This document shows positions 1 to 7,781 of a stretch of 17,650 bases of DNA, piece by piece. The stretch is from assembly GCA_039819115.1 (NCBI GenBank), contig JBCBST010000064.1, positions 1 to 17,650 of the forward strand, in the 5' to 3' direction. The translations under genes were made by a program, and so were the position numbers. This DNA is from JBCBST01 sp039819115. Lineage in GTDB: Bacteria; Bacteroidota; Rhodothermia; Balneolales; Balneolaceae. Each line of letters starts with the position of its first letter. Position 1 is the first letter of the stretch. The notes under the pieces were generated by a model. That model searched no databases and was not told where the DNA came from. It saw only the letters and a list, made by a program, of their open reading frames with translations.

Positions 1-765
1 AAACCGGAAGCCCTGGAGGTTATCGATGAGATTATAGAAGAGACCGATGGTATTATGATTGCCCGTGGGGACTTAGGTATCGAAATACCTACCGAAGAAG
101 TTCCGATGGTTCAGAAAATGATTATTCAGAAATGTCGTAAAGCAGGTAAGCCGGTTATAACGGCTACACAAATGCTAGACTCTATGATTAACAACCCCAG
201 ACCCACCCGTGCTGAAAGTTCGGATGTGGCAAATGCAGTACTCGATGGTACAGATGCTGTTATGCTTTCCGGAGAAACAGCTTCAGGGCAGTATCCCACC
301 GAGGCCGTGGATGTGATGTCCCGAATTTGTATCACGGTGGAACAGAATCACGTCAGGATGTACAACAGCTTAGAGTATCGTAAACCCGAGTGGAAAGAAA
401 AACAGGTTGTGGAGTCGTTATCTCACAGTTGCGTCACGATGGCCGAAAACGTAGGTGCTAAGGTGATAAGCACCATCACGCATTCCGGGAGTACTGCACG
501 CAGAATTGCCAAGTTTCGTCCCATGAGCCCTATTGTTGCATTTACGGAGAGTCAGAAAATTCGCAGACAGCTAAATCTGGTATGGGGAGTGGATTCAGTC
601 CGTATCAAAGAATTATTTGATACCGATCAAAGCATAAAACTAATGGAAGAGTATTTAAAGGATAAGGGACTGGTAAGCCAGGGTGACCGGGTCATTATAG
701 CTACCGGTATTCCTCTTGCAGAACGTGGCCGTACGAATATGATAAAAGTGAGTACCATCGAATAA
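1..765 (+). CDS. pyk: Pyruvate kinase, C-terminal part (5' end outside window)
   Basis: Pyruvate kinase converts phosphoenolpyruvate and ADP to pyruvate and ATP, the last step of glycolysis, in the cytoplasm. The frame is open from base 1, so the gene is cut by the window edge. About 254 residues are present of the usual ~475. The visible part begins near the metal-binding stretch IARGDLGIE and continues with TATQMLDSM, which contains the catalytic Thr of the barrel, and SGETASGQYP. It then runs into the C-terminal domain (THSGSTARRIAKFRP, then GDRVIIATGIP near the end). The N-terminal barrel strands and the B domain must lie upstream. It ends 34 bases before the SprE-like gene with no terminator between, so read-through into that gene is likely. 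Family assignment is secure; allosteric type cannot be judged. Confidence 0.97.
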   Translation, partial: KPEALEVIDEIIEETDGIMIARGDLGIEIPTEEVPMVQKMIIQKCRKAGKPVITATQMLDSMINNPRPTRAESSDVANAVLDGTDAVMLSGETASGQYPTEAVDVMSRICITVEQNHVRMYNSLEYRKPEWKEKQVVESLSHSCVTMAENVGAKVISTITHSGSTARRIAKFRPMSPIVAFTESQKIRRQLNLVWGVDSVRIKELFDTDQSIKLMEEYLKDKGLVSQGDRVIIATGIPLAERGRTNMIKVSTIE

Positions 766-799
766 TTTCGTACGTTGCACGGCTAGTGAATAATAGCAC

Positions 800-3577
800 A
801 TGCGATATTTTTTCTGTTTACTGGTTTTATTCGTAGCGTTGTATGGTTGCAAATCCAGCTTTAAATCAAACTGGACAAACTTTACGGCTCATTACAACAC
901 GTACTATAATGCCCAGCTTAATTATGAGATCGGGGAGCGTAAGAATCTTGACCAGTCCCGGCCGTACAATGAGTTACTCCCGATCCGGGTGCATAAAATA
1001 CCCGTTAATGCCGGTGGCGGAGACTTCGAAAAAGCGATTGAGAAGGGTGCGGATGTGTTGCGTAAGTTCGAGGATTCCAAATGGGTAGATGACGCTCTTC
1101 AGTTGATTGGGAAATCGTACTACTTCAGAAGGGAGTATTTTTCTGCCGATCAGAAATTTCTTGAGCTCTACACGTCGTCAAATAATGAAGTACTCCGGCA
1201 AAATGCGATCGTTTGGCGAACCCGGACATTGCTCGAACTTGAGCTTTACGGTGAAGGTGTAAGGTACATTAATGAACAACTTGCAGAAATTGGTGAGGAT
1301 TGGACAAAATCTAATCGGGCGGAGGCAGAAGTGTTACTTGCCCAGCATTATGTTGCGCAGGAAAACTGGCCCCTTGCAAGCCAGCATTTAAAGATAGGTG
1401 TTGGCGATCTTCCACGTAAAGACTTGAAAGAACGCGGATTTTTTTTGCTGGGCCAGTTGTATGAGCGCCAGGACAGTCTGAAACAGGCATTAGACGCCTA
1501 TGAGCGGGTGGGTAAACATTTTACCGAGTATGAACTCCAATACCTGGCTAATAAAAAGAAAGCAGAGCTCGCCCGTAAAACGGGTGATATGAAGAAGGCA
1601 TACAATGTGTACTACAGTATGTCGCGGGATGATAAAAACAACGATGTGCGCCACGAACTGGAGTACGAATTAGGGCGTACACTCCAGCTTAACGGAGAAA
1701 TTGAAGAAGCCAGGGAAGTGTATTACGAAGTCTTACACGGAAAGCTGTCAAATCCGGATAACATCACGCGTGCTAAAACCTATTACGGACTTGCTGAGAT
1801 ATACCGATATTCGTACGACGATTTTTACCAGGCTGCGGCTTATTACGATTCTGCCGCGGGTATGAATATCCCGATTGAGGATACACCTGAAAGCTTTAAC
1901 GCCGAAGATCTTTCTGAATCGTTCGGTGCATACGCCCAGGCCAAACGGGAGATTTTTACCCAGGATAGTTTATTGTACCTCGGTTCCCTTTCACCATCCG
2001 AATTTGATTCGGTGCTGAACACGATCAAAGAACAACGCCTTCAAGAGCTGGAGCAACAGCGCCGCTTGGCTGAGCAGCAGCAGAATACTTTGGTTAATAT
2101 TGATCAGGACGTTTCGGGTCCTCAACAGGGGGGCATTAATAACGGATTCTTAAACTATCGATCTCCACAGTTGGTGGCTAACGCCCGACGGCAATTCATA
2201 GCTATCTGGGGAGACCGGCCTCTGGTGGATGGGTGGAGATTTGCCAGCCTGATCAAAAACACTCCTCTTGAAGTGGACGATCAGGACTCATTATCTGCCG
2301 GCAATACGGTACAGCAGGGTAGAGGAGCAGAACAAATAACCATTGATTTGTCAAGGATTCCCTTTACACCGGTGGCTAAGGATTCGGTCAGGAATCTGAT
2401 TGCCGCCCAAAAGTACGAACTTGGAAACCTGTTCTTCTTATCACTTGAGCTACCCGACAGCGCCAAGCACTATTTTGAAGAGGTGTATATAAGCTATCCG
2501 GAAAGTGATGTATGGGATGTAGCCCTTTATTCCCTCTCCGAATTGAACTTTGTGAATGGCTTTGAACGTGTTGCTGAAGATTATGCGGTAGAGTTGATTG
2601 AAAAAAGTCCGAATACCCGTTACGCTGAACGGCTTGCACAGCGATTCGACCTGGAAAGGGTTACCACTTCAGTAAACGAACTGGATACCCTGCGTGTATA
2701 CACGACGCTCTCATCCGAGAGTGGGTTTACCATTTCTGAAAAAGCGGATTCATTGACCTTTTTTGCATCATCGTACAGTCAACACCCCATTGCTCCTAAA
2801 GCGCTCTATGATGCCATTCAGCTTTATGTTCAACAAGCCAGCGCAGAAGACGGTTTTATTGAGCAGTTCCAGGTATGGCGGGAAGTGAACGACAGGTATA
2901 CCTCGGAGTTGGCAAACTTAACGGCATTAAAAGATTCTGCAAAAACTCAGTTAGCCGATACGACACTTACTGATGAGCAATCGGCGTACTTTCGTTCCGT
3001 CAGTGATTCTACTATAGAAAAGCCCGATTTATATCCAATTTTTCCTTACCGGGGAGCACTGTGGGATACCACCAGATCGCGCATTCAACTCTATCAATCC
3101 ATGTTTTCACGGAGCGATTATACAAGTAAAATCCAGATTCTGAGGGATGAGTTTACAGAGCCCGACCCACCCGTCGTAGTTCCCGATTCTTCGCAGATTG
3201 ATACGCTGGAGCAGGTTCAATCCGCCTCTGATTCATTGAACACGGTAATAGGTGCAGATGGTACGTCGTATGTGGATTGTAATGGGCTTGAGATCGCGCT
3301 GGAGATTCGGGGAGGAAAACCCGCATTTCTTGCCGATATCGAAGTTCCGTCTTGGGTTGCCGGAAGCCAGGCCATTACGATGAGTTATCGTTTCAGAATC
3401 AATGAACGGGGTTTGATCCGTGAGTTTACCCAAACCTCAGATATAAGGGCAAAAGACCTGGTCTCTGCGGTGGAACGGGCCATTAAAGAGGATCTGGTAT
3501 TCGAACCGATATTGATTCAGGGATCAGCTGTTGCCGTGCAGTGCGAAGAAGAGTTTGTAATTACGGCCACTGAATAA
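800..3577 (+). CDS. sprE: SprE/PorW-like TPR lipoprotein, probable type IX secretion component
   Basis: This is a 925-residue envelope lipoprotein. The N-terminus is a short hydrophobic signal ending in LYGC, with Cys17 as the lipidation site. After it comes a region rich in NFTAHYNTYYNA-type residues, then TPR-like helical pairs at roughly 85-350. A Glu/Gln-rich coiled coil follows near 405-430, then the block ending WGDRPLVDGWR (Trp470 to Arg480). More TPR-like helices lie near 535-620. The N-terminal YN-rich segment and the WGxRxLxDxWR block are what I recall from SprE/PorW proteins, which Bacteroidota need for type IX secretion and gliding. That recollection is the main basis for the name. 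The last ~100 residues (824-925) look like a TonB C-terminal-type beta-alpha fold and contain Cys827 and Cys915, which could pair in the periplasm. There is no Shine-Dalgarno before the ATG. Its stop lies two bases from the stop of the opposing pyrD. Confidence 0.72.
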   Translation: MRYFFCLLVLFVALYGCKSSFKSNWTNFTAHYNTYYNAQLNYEIGERKNLDQSRPYNELLPIRVHKIPVNAGGGDFEKAIEKGADVLRKFEDSKWVDDALQLIGKSYYFRREYFSADQKFLELYTSSNNEVLRQNAIVWRTRTLLELELYGEGVRYINEQLAEIGEDWTKSNRAEAEVLLAQHYVAQENWPLASQHLKIGVGDLPRKDLKERGFFLLGQLYERQDSLKQALDAYERVGKHFTEYELQYLANKKKAELARKTGDMKKAYNVYYSMSRDDKNNDVRHELEYELGRTLQLNGEIEEAREVYYEVLHGKLSNPDNITRAKTYYGLAEIYRYSYDDFYQAAAYYDSAAGMNIPIEDTPESFNAEDLSESFGAYAQAKREIFTQDSLLYLGSLSPSEFDSVLNTIKEQRLQELEQQRRLAEQQQNTLVNIDQDVSGPQQGGINNGFLNYRSPQLVANARRQFIAIWGDRPLVDGWRFASLIKNTPLEVDDQDSLSAGNTVQQGRGAEQITIDLSRIPFTPVAKDSVRNLIAAQKYELGNLFFLSLELPDSAKHYFEEVYISYPESDVWDVALYSLSELNFVNGFERVAEDYAVELIEKSPNTRYAERLAQRFDLERVTTSVNELDTLRVYTTLSSESGFTISEKADSLTFFASSYSQHPIAPKALYDAIQLYVQQASAEDGFIEQFQVWREVNDRYTSELANLTALKDSAKTQLADTTLTDEQSAYFRSVSDSTIEKPDLYPIFPYRGALWDTTRSRIQLYQSMFSRSDYTSKIQILRDEFTEPDPPVVVPDSSQIDTLEQVQSASDSLNTVIGADGTSYVDCNGLEIALEIRGGKPAFLADIEVPSWVAGSQAITMSYRFRINERGLIREFTQTSDIRAKDLVSAVERAIKEDLVFEPILIQGSAVAVQCEEEFVITATE

Positions 3578-3579
3578 TA

Positions 3580-4617
3580 TCAGGGAAGACGAATTCCTTT
3601 TTTGATATCAGACACTACTCCGGGTCCCCGGAAGATTAAACCGGTATACAACTGAAGCAGATTTGCTCCGGCGTCCAATTTTTCCTGGGCTGATTGTGCG
3701 CTGTCAATTCCGCCCAGCCCTATTAATGGGCGCTCATCAGGAATGTTGTTACGAATAAACTCAACCACCTCGGTGCTCTTTTTTGTGATGGCCTTACCGC
3801 TCAATCCCCCATTCCCGATCATGTCTAACTGTTGGTTTGAGGTTTTCAAACCCAGTCGTTTGGAAGAGGTGTTGGTAGCCACGTACCCGTCAATGTGATG
3901 GTCTTCACAGATGGAAATCAGCGTTTTGAGCTGATCGAACCCGGTGTCTATGGAAAATTTTATTAATGTAGGAGTGCGATCCGTACGGGTCACTTCCAGG
4001 TGAGTGAGCAGTTGGTTTAATGTAGCAGGATCTTCAAACGTTTTACCTTCACCGGTATTCGGGCACGATATGTTGATGGTAATGTAATCAGATACCGATT
4101 GAGCTAATTCATAACTGAACAGATAGTCGTCCAAAGCTGCCTGTCCATGGATAGAACCATCATTGGTTTTTGCAATGTTAACGCCCAACGGAATATCGAG
4201 GTCCAGTTGCTTTAACCGATCACAAATAACAGATGCTCCATCATTATTAAGTCCCATGCGGTTGATGATGGATTCATCCTTCGGTAAACGAAAGGCCCGC
4301 GGTTTTGTATTTCCCGCCGAGGGTTGAGCAGTAATACTTCCAATTTCCACAAATCCAAAACCCAAAGCCTGCATGGCTTTTGGAGTGCGGGCGTTTTTAT
4401 CAAAACCGGCAGCCAGTCCGATGGGGTTCTTAAATGTGAGTCCCCAAAACGATTGCTCCAGGTTTTGATCAACCGTGTCATACATCCACTTAACCAACTC
4501 CTGTAAAAAAGGATGCTGATGAGTGGAATGTGCGATTTTCAATGCCAGATCATGAGCTTCTTCTGCATTTTGTTTAAACAAAAGGGGGCGAAAAAGAGAG
4601 TGATACATCCAATCCAT
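3580..4617 (-). CDS. pyrD: Dihydroorotate dehydrogenase, class 2-like (quinone), with Cys at the catalytic position
   Basis: It oxidises dihydroorotate to orotate in pyrimidine synthesis, with FMN; class 2 enzymes pass electrons to membrane quinone. At 345 residues it has the class 2 length and the class 2 N-terminal amphipathic helical region (1-45). Class 2 landmarks follow: NPIGLAAGFDKN (64-75), AGNTKPRAFRLP (101-112) and INRMGLNN (118-125). FMN phosphate-binding glycines sit in IGLGGID (299-305). The active-site loop reads NISCPNT (182-188). Class 2 enzymes normally have Ser where Cys185 stands; Cys is the class 1 and plant/anaerobe-type base. It diverges from pabB with 30 bases between start codons. 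A TACCTTTT element at 4628-4621 lies only three bases before the ATG, so a leaderless start or use of the ATG at codon 4 is possible. The enzyme assignment is firm; the electron acceptor is inferred. Confidence 0.95.
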   Translation of the reverse strand: MDWMYHSLFRPLLFKQNAEEAHDLALKIAHSTHQHPFLQELVKWMYDTVDQNLEQSFWGLTFKNPIGLAAGFDKNARTPKAMQALGFGFVEIGSITAQPSAGNTKPRAFRLPKDESIINRMGLNNDGASVICDRLKQLDLDIPLGVNIAKTNDGSIHGQAALDDYLFSYELAQSVSDYITINISCPNTGEGKTFEDPATLNQLLTHLEVTRTDRTPTLIKFSIDTGFDQLKTLISICEDHHIDGYVATNTSSKRLGLKTSNQQLDMIGNGGLSGKAITKKSTEVVEFIRNNIPDERPLIGLGGIDSAQSAQEKLDAGANLLQLYTGLIFRGPGVVSDIKKGIRLP

Positions 4618-4647
4618 ACTAAAAGGTAAGCAGGTTCAAGCAATTAT

Positions 4648-5937
4648 ATGCGTATAGTTAGTATTATTGTCCAAATGAAACCGGAACATCCATTATCCCA
4701 TTATATCCCAACGCTTAGGAAAGAGGGAGAGGTTTTATTCCTTGAATCTCAAAAGCAGGGACATCCTTCAAGCATCAGGAACTATCTGGCGGCAAAACCA
4801 AAACGCTGGATTTCTTTTGATGGTGATGTAGTCTCGGTCTTTCGAGATGGGATAACAACCAAAACCAGGGAGCATATTTGGGATGCGTTTTCCCGATTTA
4901 TGGATGAAAGTCCCGGCTGGCTGTTTGGGTGGTTTGGTTATGAGCTAAAGAATCATATTGAACAACTCACATCAGCCAATACTTCTCCTATAGATCTTCC
5001 CCGGTTGTTCTTTTTTGAGCCTTCTATATTGGCGAGTAGTACTATGGATGGTACCATAGAGCTGCATACCGGGCAATTACCCGACTCAACAATGCAGGTG
5101 GATTCACAGATTGAGTTACGGCTTATGCATCAGGTAGAGGCAGAAACCTATTATTCTATCGTTAAGCGGGCAAAAAGGGATATCTACGAGGGTGCGTATT
5201 ACGAGATCAACCTGTCGCACCCGCTCATCTACGAATTTAACGGAGACGGCTGGGAGCTCTACAGACGCATGAAGCAGGCGGGTCCCGTTCCTTTCGGGGC
5301 CTATTTTGCAGGATTGGGTGTAGAGGTATGCTGTTCTTCTCCAGAACGGTTTTTATGCAAACAGGGTGAACGGGTTTTTTCCCAACCCATAAAAGGTACC
5401 GTTTCATCCAGTATAAACGGCCAGCGTCTGCTTACATCATTATTGGAATCGGAGAAGAATAAGGCAGAGAACCTGATGATTGTAGACCTTGTTCGTAATG
5501 ATTTATCCCGGATCAGTCATCCCGGATCGGTATTTGTAGATCCCTTTTTTGAGTTACAATCATTCGCCACCGTGCATCAGATGGTGTCTACAGTTAATGC
5601 CAAACCTTTTGAGGGAGTGCATCCGGTCGAAATCATCAAATCCTGTTTTCCGATGGGCTCTATGACGGGTGCTCCCAAAATTGCGGCCATGAAGGCTATT
5701 GATGCCTATGAAACCTACCAAAGAGGATTGTATTCTGGAGCAATAGGGTACATTAAACCAGATGGGGATTTCGATTTTAATGTTGTGATACGAACCGCAC
5801 TTATTCAAAATCAGCAACTGGTGTATCCCGTTGGTGGTGCGATAACCAGCGATTCCGATCCAGGGGACGAGTGGGAGGAAACTCTTTTAAAGGCAGAAGC
5901 CTTACGTCGGGCAATTATTACGGAAGTAGCCGAATGA
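4648..5937 (+). CDS. pabB: Aminodeoxychorismate synthase component I
   Basis: PabB aminates chorismate to 4-amino-4-deoxychorismate, using ammonia from a PabA glutaminase, on the route to p-aminobenzoate and folate. The protein has 429 residues. The N-terminal half is weakly conserved, with WLFGWFGYELKNHIE near 91-105. The chorismate-binding half starts near 165 and shows YYEINLSHPL (184-193), SSPERFL (230-236), QPIKGT (246-251), LVRNDLSRI (281-289), GSMTGAPK (337-344) and GAIGY (364-368). PIKGT, with Lys249, is the PabB hallmark; anthranilate synthase TrpE has PIAGT. No pabA or pabC gene is in the window. The ATG at 4648 leaves only 30 bases to pyrD. A second in-frame ATG at 4675 (MKPEHPL) is an equally reasonable start and would leave room for a promoter. 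Neither has a Shine-Dalgarno. Confidence 0.93.
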   Translation: MRIVSIIVQMKPEHPLSHYIPTLRKEGEVLFLESQKQGHPSSIRNYLAAKPKRWISFDGDVVSVFRDGITTKTREHIWDAFSRFMDESPGWLFGWFGYELKNHIEQLTSANTSPIDLPRLFFFEPSILASSTMDGTIELHTGQLPDSTMQVDSQIELRLMHQVEAETYYSIVKRAKRDIYEGAYYEINLSHPLIYEFNGDGWELYRRMKQAGPVPFGAYFAGLGVEVCCSSPERFLCKQGERVFSQPIKGTVSSSINGQRLLTSLLESEKNKAENLMIVDLVRNDLSRISHPGSVFVDPFFELQSFATVHQMVSTVNAKPFEGVHPVEIIKSCFPMGSMTGAPKIAAMKAIDAYETYQRGLYSGAIGYIKPDGDFDFNVVIRTALIQNQQLVYPVGGAITSDSDPGDEWEETLLKAEALRRAIITEVAE

Positions 5938-5950
5938 TGCCTTTTTATTG

Positions 5951-5976
5951 GGGGTTTATTTCTGAAATTAGACCCC
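5951..5976 (+). promoter_or_regulatory. Hairpin just before the start codon of the ChlI/MoxR-like gene
   Basis: The 43-base gap between pabB and the ATPase gene holds an inverted repeat. GGGGT (5951-5955) pairs with ACCCC (5972-5976), and ATTT (5958-5961) with AAAT (5965-5968) around a CTG loop. The 3' arm ends four bases before the ATG at 5981. No T-tract follows it, so it is not a standard intrinsic terminator. Its position suggests it could sequester the translation start or stabilise the mRNA end after pabB. Function is inferred from position only. Confidence 0.45.
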
Positions 5977-5980
5977 ACTC

Positions 5981-7483
5981 ATGAGCTCATTGCACCAACA
6001 CATCCGTACCTTAGGCGAACTCAAACAATCCGGATGGAAATCACTCAGCGTAAAGCAGGAAATCAGAAAAAATCTGATTCATAAATTACAAACCGGAGAA
6101 ACGTTGTTTCCGGGTATTCTGGGGTACGAAAAAACAGTATTACCTCAGATACAGAATGCACTATTGTCGGGTCATGATATGATTCTACTGGGGTTGCGGG
6201 GCCAGGCAAAGACACGGATTCTGCGGATGTTGGTGGACTTTATGGACGAATATATCCCCTTTGTGGAAGGATCTGAGATTAATGATGATCCATTTGCGCC
6301 GCTTTCAAAATTTGCAAAAAACCAGATCGAAGAGCTTGGGGACGAAACACCCATATCGTGGCTCCATCGTTCTAATCGGTATGGAGAGAAACTGGCAACA
6401 CCGGATACCACAGTGGCTGATATCATCGGTGATATTGATCCCATTAAAGCGGCTACCCAAAAGTTAAACCTTGCCGATCAACATGTGATCAATTTTGGTT
6501 TAATCCCCAAGACAAACCGGGGCATATTTGTGATTAATGAATTGCCCGATCTTCAGCCTCGTATTCAGGTGGCATTGTTAAACATTATGCAAGAACGTGA
6601 TATCCAGATTCGTGGGTTTAATGTGCGTATTCCTTTGGATCTTGCCATGGCATTTTCTGCGAATCCTGAGGACTACACAAACCGGGGTAATATTATTACT
6701 CCGCTTAAGGATCGGATTGATGCTCAAATAATTACACACTACCCTAAAGAACTTAGCATCGGTGTTGAGATTACCAAACAGGAAGCGTGGGAGGAACGTG
6801 ATGGGCTGGTGAAAGTAACGGTGCCTGATTTTGTTCGCGAAATTGTTGAACAGGCTGCCTTTGAATCGCGCGAATCGGAGTATGTGGATCAGAAGAGTGG
6901 GGTGTCTACCCGGATGACAATAACAGCCATGGAACAAATTATATCGGCGGCTGAACGACGGGCTATTCTCAATGGTGAAAAGAGCGCGGTTATTCGAATT
7001 GCTGATGTTTACTATATGATTCCGGCGTTAACGGGAAAAGTTGAATTAGTGTACGAAGGAGAACAGGAAGGGGCTATCAGTGTTGCCAAGCACATTCTGG
7101 GAAAATCCATCAATCGTATGTTTAAGCGATACTTTCCGGATCCTCAGAATAAATCTGAACAGGACAAAGAACCGTATAAAACCATCACAAACTGGTTTGC
7201 TGCAGGGAATGAAGTTGTTTTATCCGATACGCTGGATCAGAAAAGCTATGAGAATGTATTGAATGGTGTGCCAGGTCTGTCTGAGATGGTCGACAAGTAT
7301 GTGAAGCCCATTCAAACCGATAAAGAGTCGTGGATGGATTTATTATTGGAATCCCTCCATCAGAATTCTATGCTCAGTAAGCAGGATCTCGACGATCTAC
7401 GCCTGTATTCCGATATGTTGGGTTCTATGTTTCCATCGTTTGAAGATATGGGTGAAGACGGATTTGAAGATTATGATGTATAA
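5981..7483 (+). CDS. ChlI/MoxR-like AAA+ ATPase (magnesium chelatase ATPase-like), specific role unknown
   Basis: This 500-residue AAA+ protein belongs to the helix-2-insert group (ChlI/MoxR/RavA). Visible elements are Walker A GLRGQAKT (71-78), a long insert (about 95-175), a Walker B region GIFVINELPDL (181-191), ALLNIMQERDIQIRG (198-212), where the inserted helix 2 is expected, and sensor-1 FSANPEDYTNRG (225-236) with PLKDRIDA (241-248). Walker B has Asn186 where Asp is usual, followed by the expected Glu187. About 240 further residues form a helical lid and a C-terminal region not present in short MoxR proteins. Such ATPases usually work with a VWA-domain partner as chaperones or metal-insertion machines; no VWA gene is adjacent, and nothing nearby suggests chlorophyll synthesis. 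'Magnesium chelatase' should therefore be read as fold similarity only. pabB lies 43 bases upstream. Confidence 0.8.
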   Translation: MSSLHQHIRTLGELKQSGWKSLSVKQEIRKNLIHKLQTGETLFPGILGYEKTVLPQIQNALLSGHDMILLGLRGQAKTRILRMLVDFMDEYIPFVEGSEINDDPFAPLSKFAKNQIEELGDETPISWLHRSNRYGEKLATPDTTVADIIGDIDPIKAATQKLNLADQHVINFGLIPKTNRGIFVINELPDLQPRIQVALLNIMQERDIQIRGFNVRIPLDLAMAFSANPEDYTNRGNIITPLKDRIDAQIITHYPKELSIGVEITKQEAWEERDGLVKVTVPDFVREIVEQAAFESRESEYVDQKSGVSTRMTITAMEQIISAAERRAILNGEKSAVIRIADVYYMIPALTGKVELVYEGEQEGAISVAKHILGKSINRMFKRYFPDPQNKSEQDKEPYKTITNWFAAGNEVVLSDTLDQKSYENVLNGVPGLSEMVDKYVKPIQTDKESWMDLLLESLHQNSMLSKQDLDDLRLYSDMLGSMFPSFEDMGEDGFEDYDV

Positions 7484-7488
7484 ATCCG

Positions 7489-7519
7489 TTGTGAAAGGGT
7501 AGGATTACCTTTATATTTG
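7489..7519 (+). promoter_or_regulatory. Bacteroidota-type promoter for rpmE
   Basis: TTG at 7489-7491 is followed, after 20 bases, by TATATTTG at 7512-7519, an exact match to the TAnnTTTG -7 element of Bacteroidota housekeeping promoters. The predicted start of transcription near 7525 gives a leader of about 23 bases before the ATG at 7548. It lies in the 64-base gap after the ATPase gene, where a promoter is expected. The spacing matches the published -33/-7 layout; no experimental support is available here. Confidence 0.55.
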
Positions 7520-7547
7520 AAGTCTTTGAAGAAAAGCAGTGATTATA

Positions 7548-7760
7548 ATGAAAAAAGGCATCCATCCAGACTATAAAGAAGTAACCGTTCTAATGAGCGA
7601 CGGTTCCGAAATTCAGACCCGAAGTACCATCAAAACCAAAGATGGGGTTTACAAAAGCGAAGTAGATTCGAAAAACCATCCGTTCTACACACGTAGTAAC
7701 TCGTTTTCGTCTAAAGCTGGTCGTATCGATCGCTTTAAGCGTATGTACGGTAAGAAGTAA
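7548..7760 (+). CDS. rpmE: Ribosomal protein bL31, cysteine-free form
   Basis: bL31 bridges the large and small ribosomal subunits near the central protuberance. The 70-residue product starts MKKGIHPDY and carries RSTI, HPFYT and GRIDRFKRMYG, all standard bL31 blocks. The length and layout match the zinc-binding A form, but the four zinc ligands are gone. The CxC position reads Met16-Ser-Asp18, and the CSKC position reads Asp40-Ser-Lys-Asn43. This is the C-minus form, which needs no zinc. I chose the ATG at 7548 because it gives the conserved N-terminus; a GTG three codons earlier (7539) is in frame but less likely. It has its own promoter upstream and an intrinsic terminator downstream, so it is probably a single-gene unit. 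Confidence 0.95.
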   Translation: MKKGIHPDYKEVTVLMSDGSEIQTRSTIKTKDGVYKSEVDSKNHPFYTRSNSFSSKAGRIDRFKRMYGKK

Positions 7761-7781
7761 GTTTCTTATGTTATAAATAAG

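Noticed and set aside
766..799. Terminator between pyk and the SprE-like gene
   Set aside because: CGTACG is a short palindrome without a T-tract; no usable stem-loop is present.
6578..6937. 119-codon minus-strand frame opposite the ChlI-like gene
   Set aside because: It covers the Walker and sensor regions of the real gene, and the translation is Cys/His/Arg-rich without a fold I recognise.
5981..7483. Chlorophyll-type magnesium chelatase subunit
   Set aside because: No other pigment genes are nearby, the Walker B region is altered and the C-terminal region differs; only fold similarity can be supported.
7539..7547. GTG at 7539 as the L31 start
   Set aside because: It adds three residues before the conserved MKKGIHP start; the ATG at 7548 fits the family.
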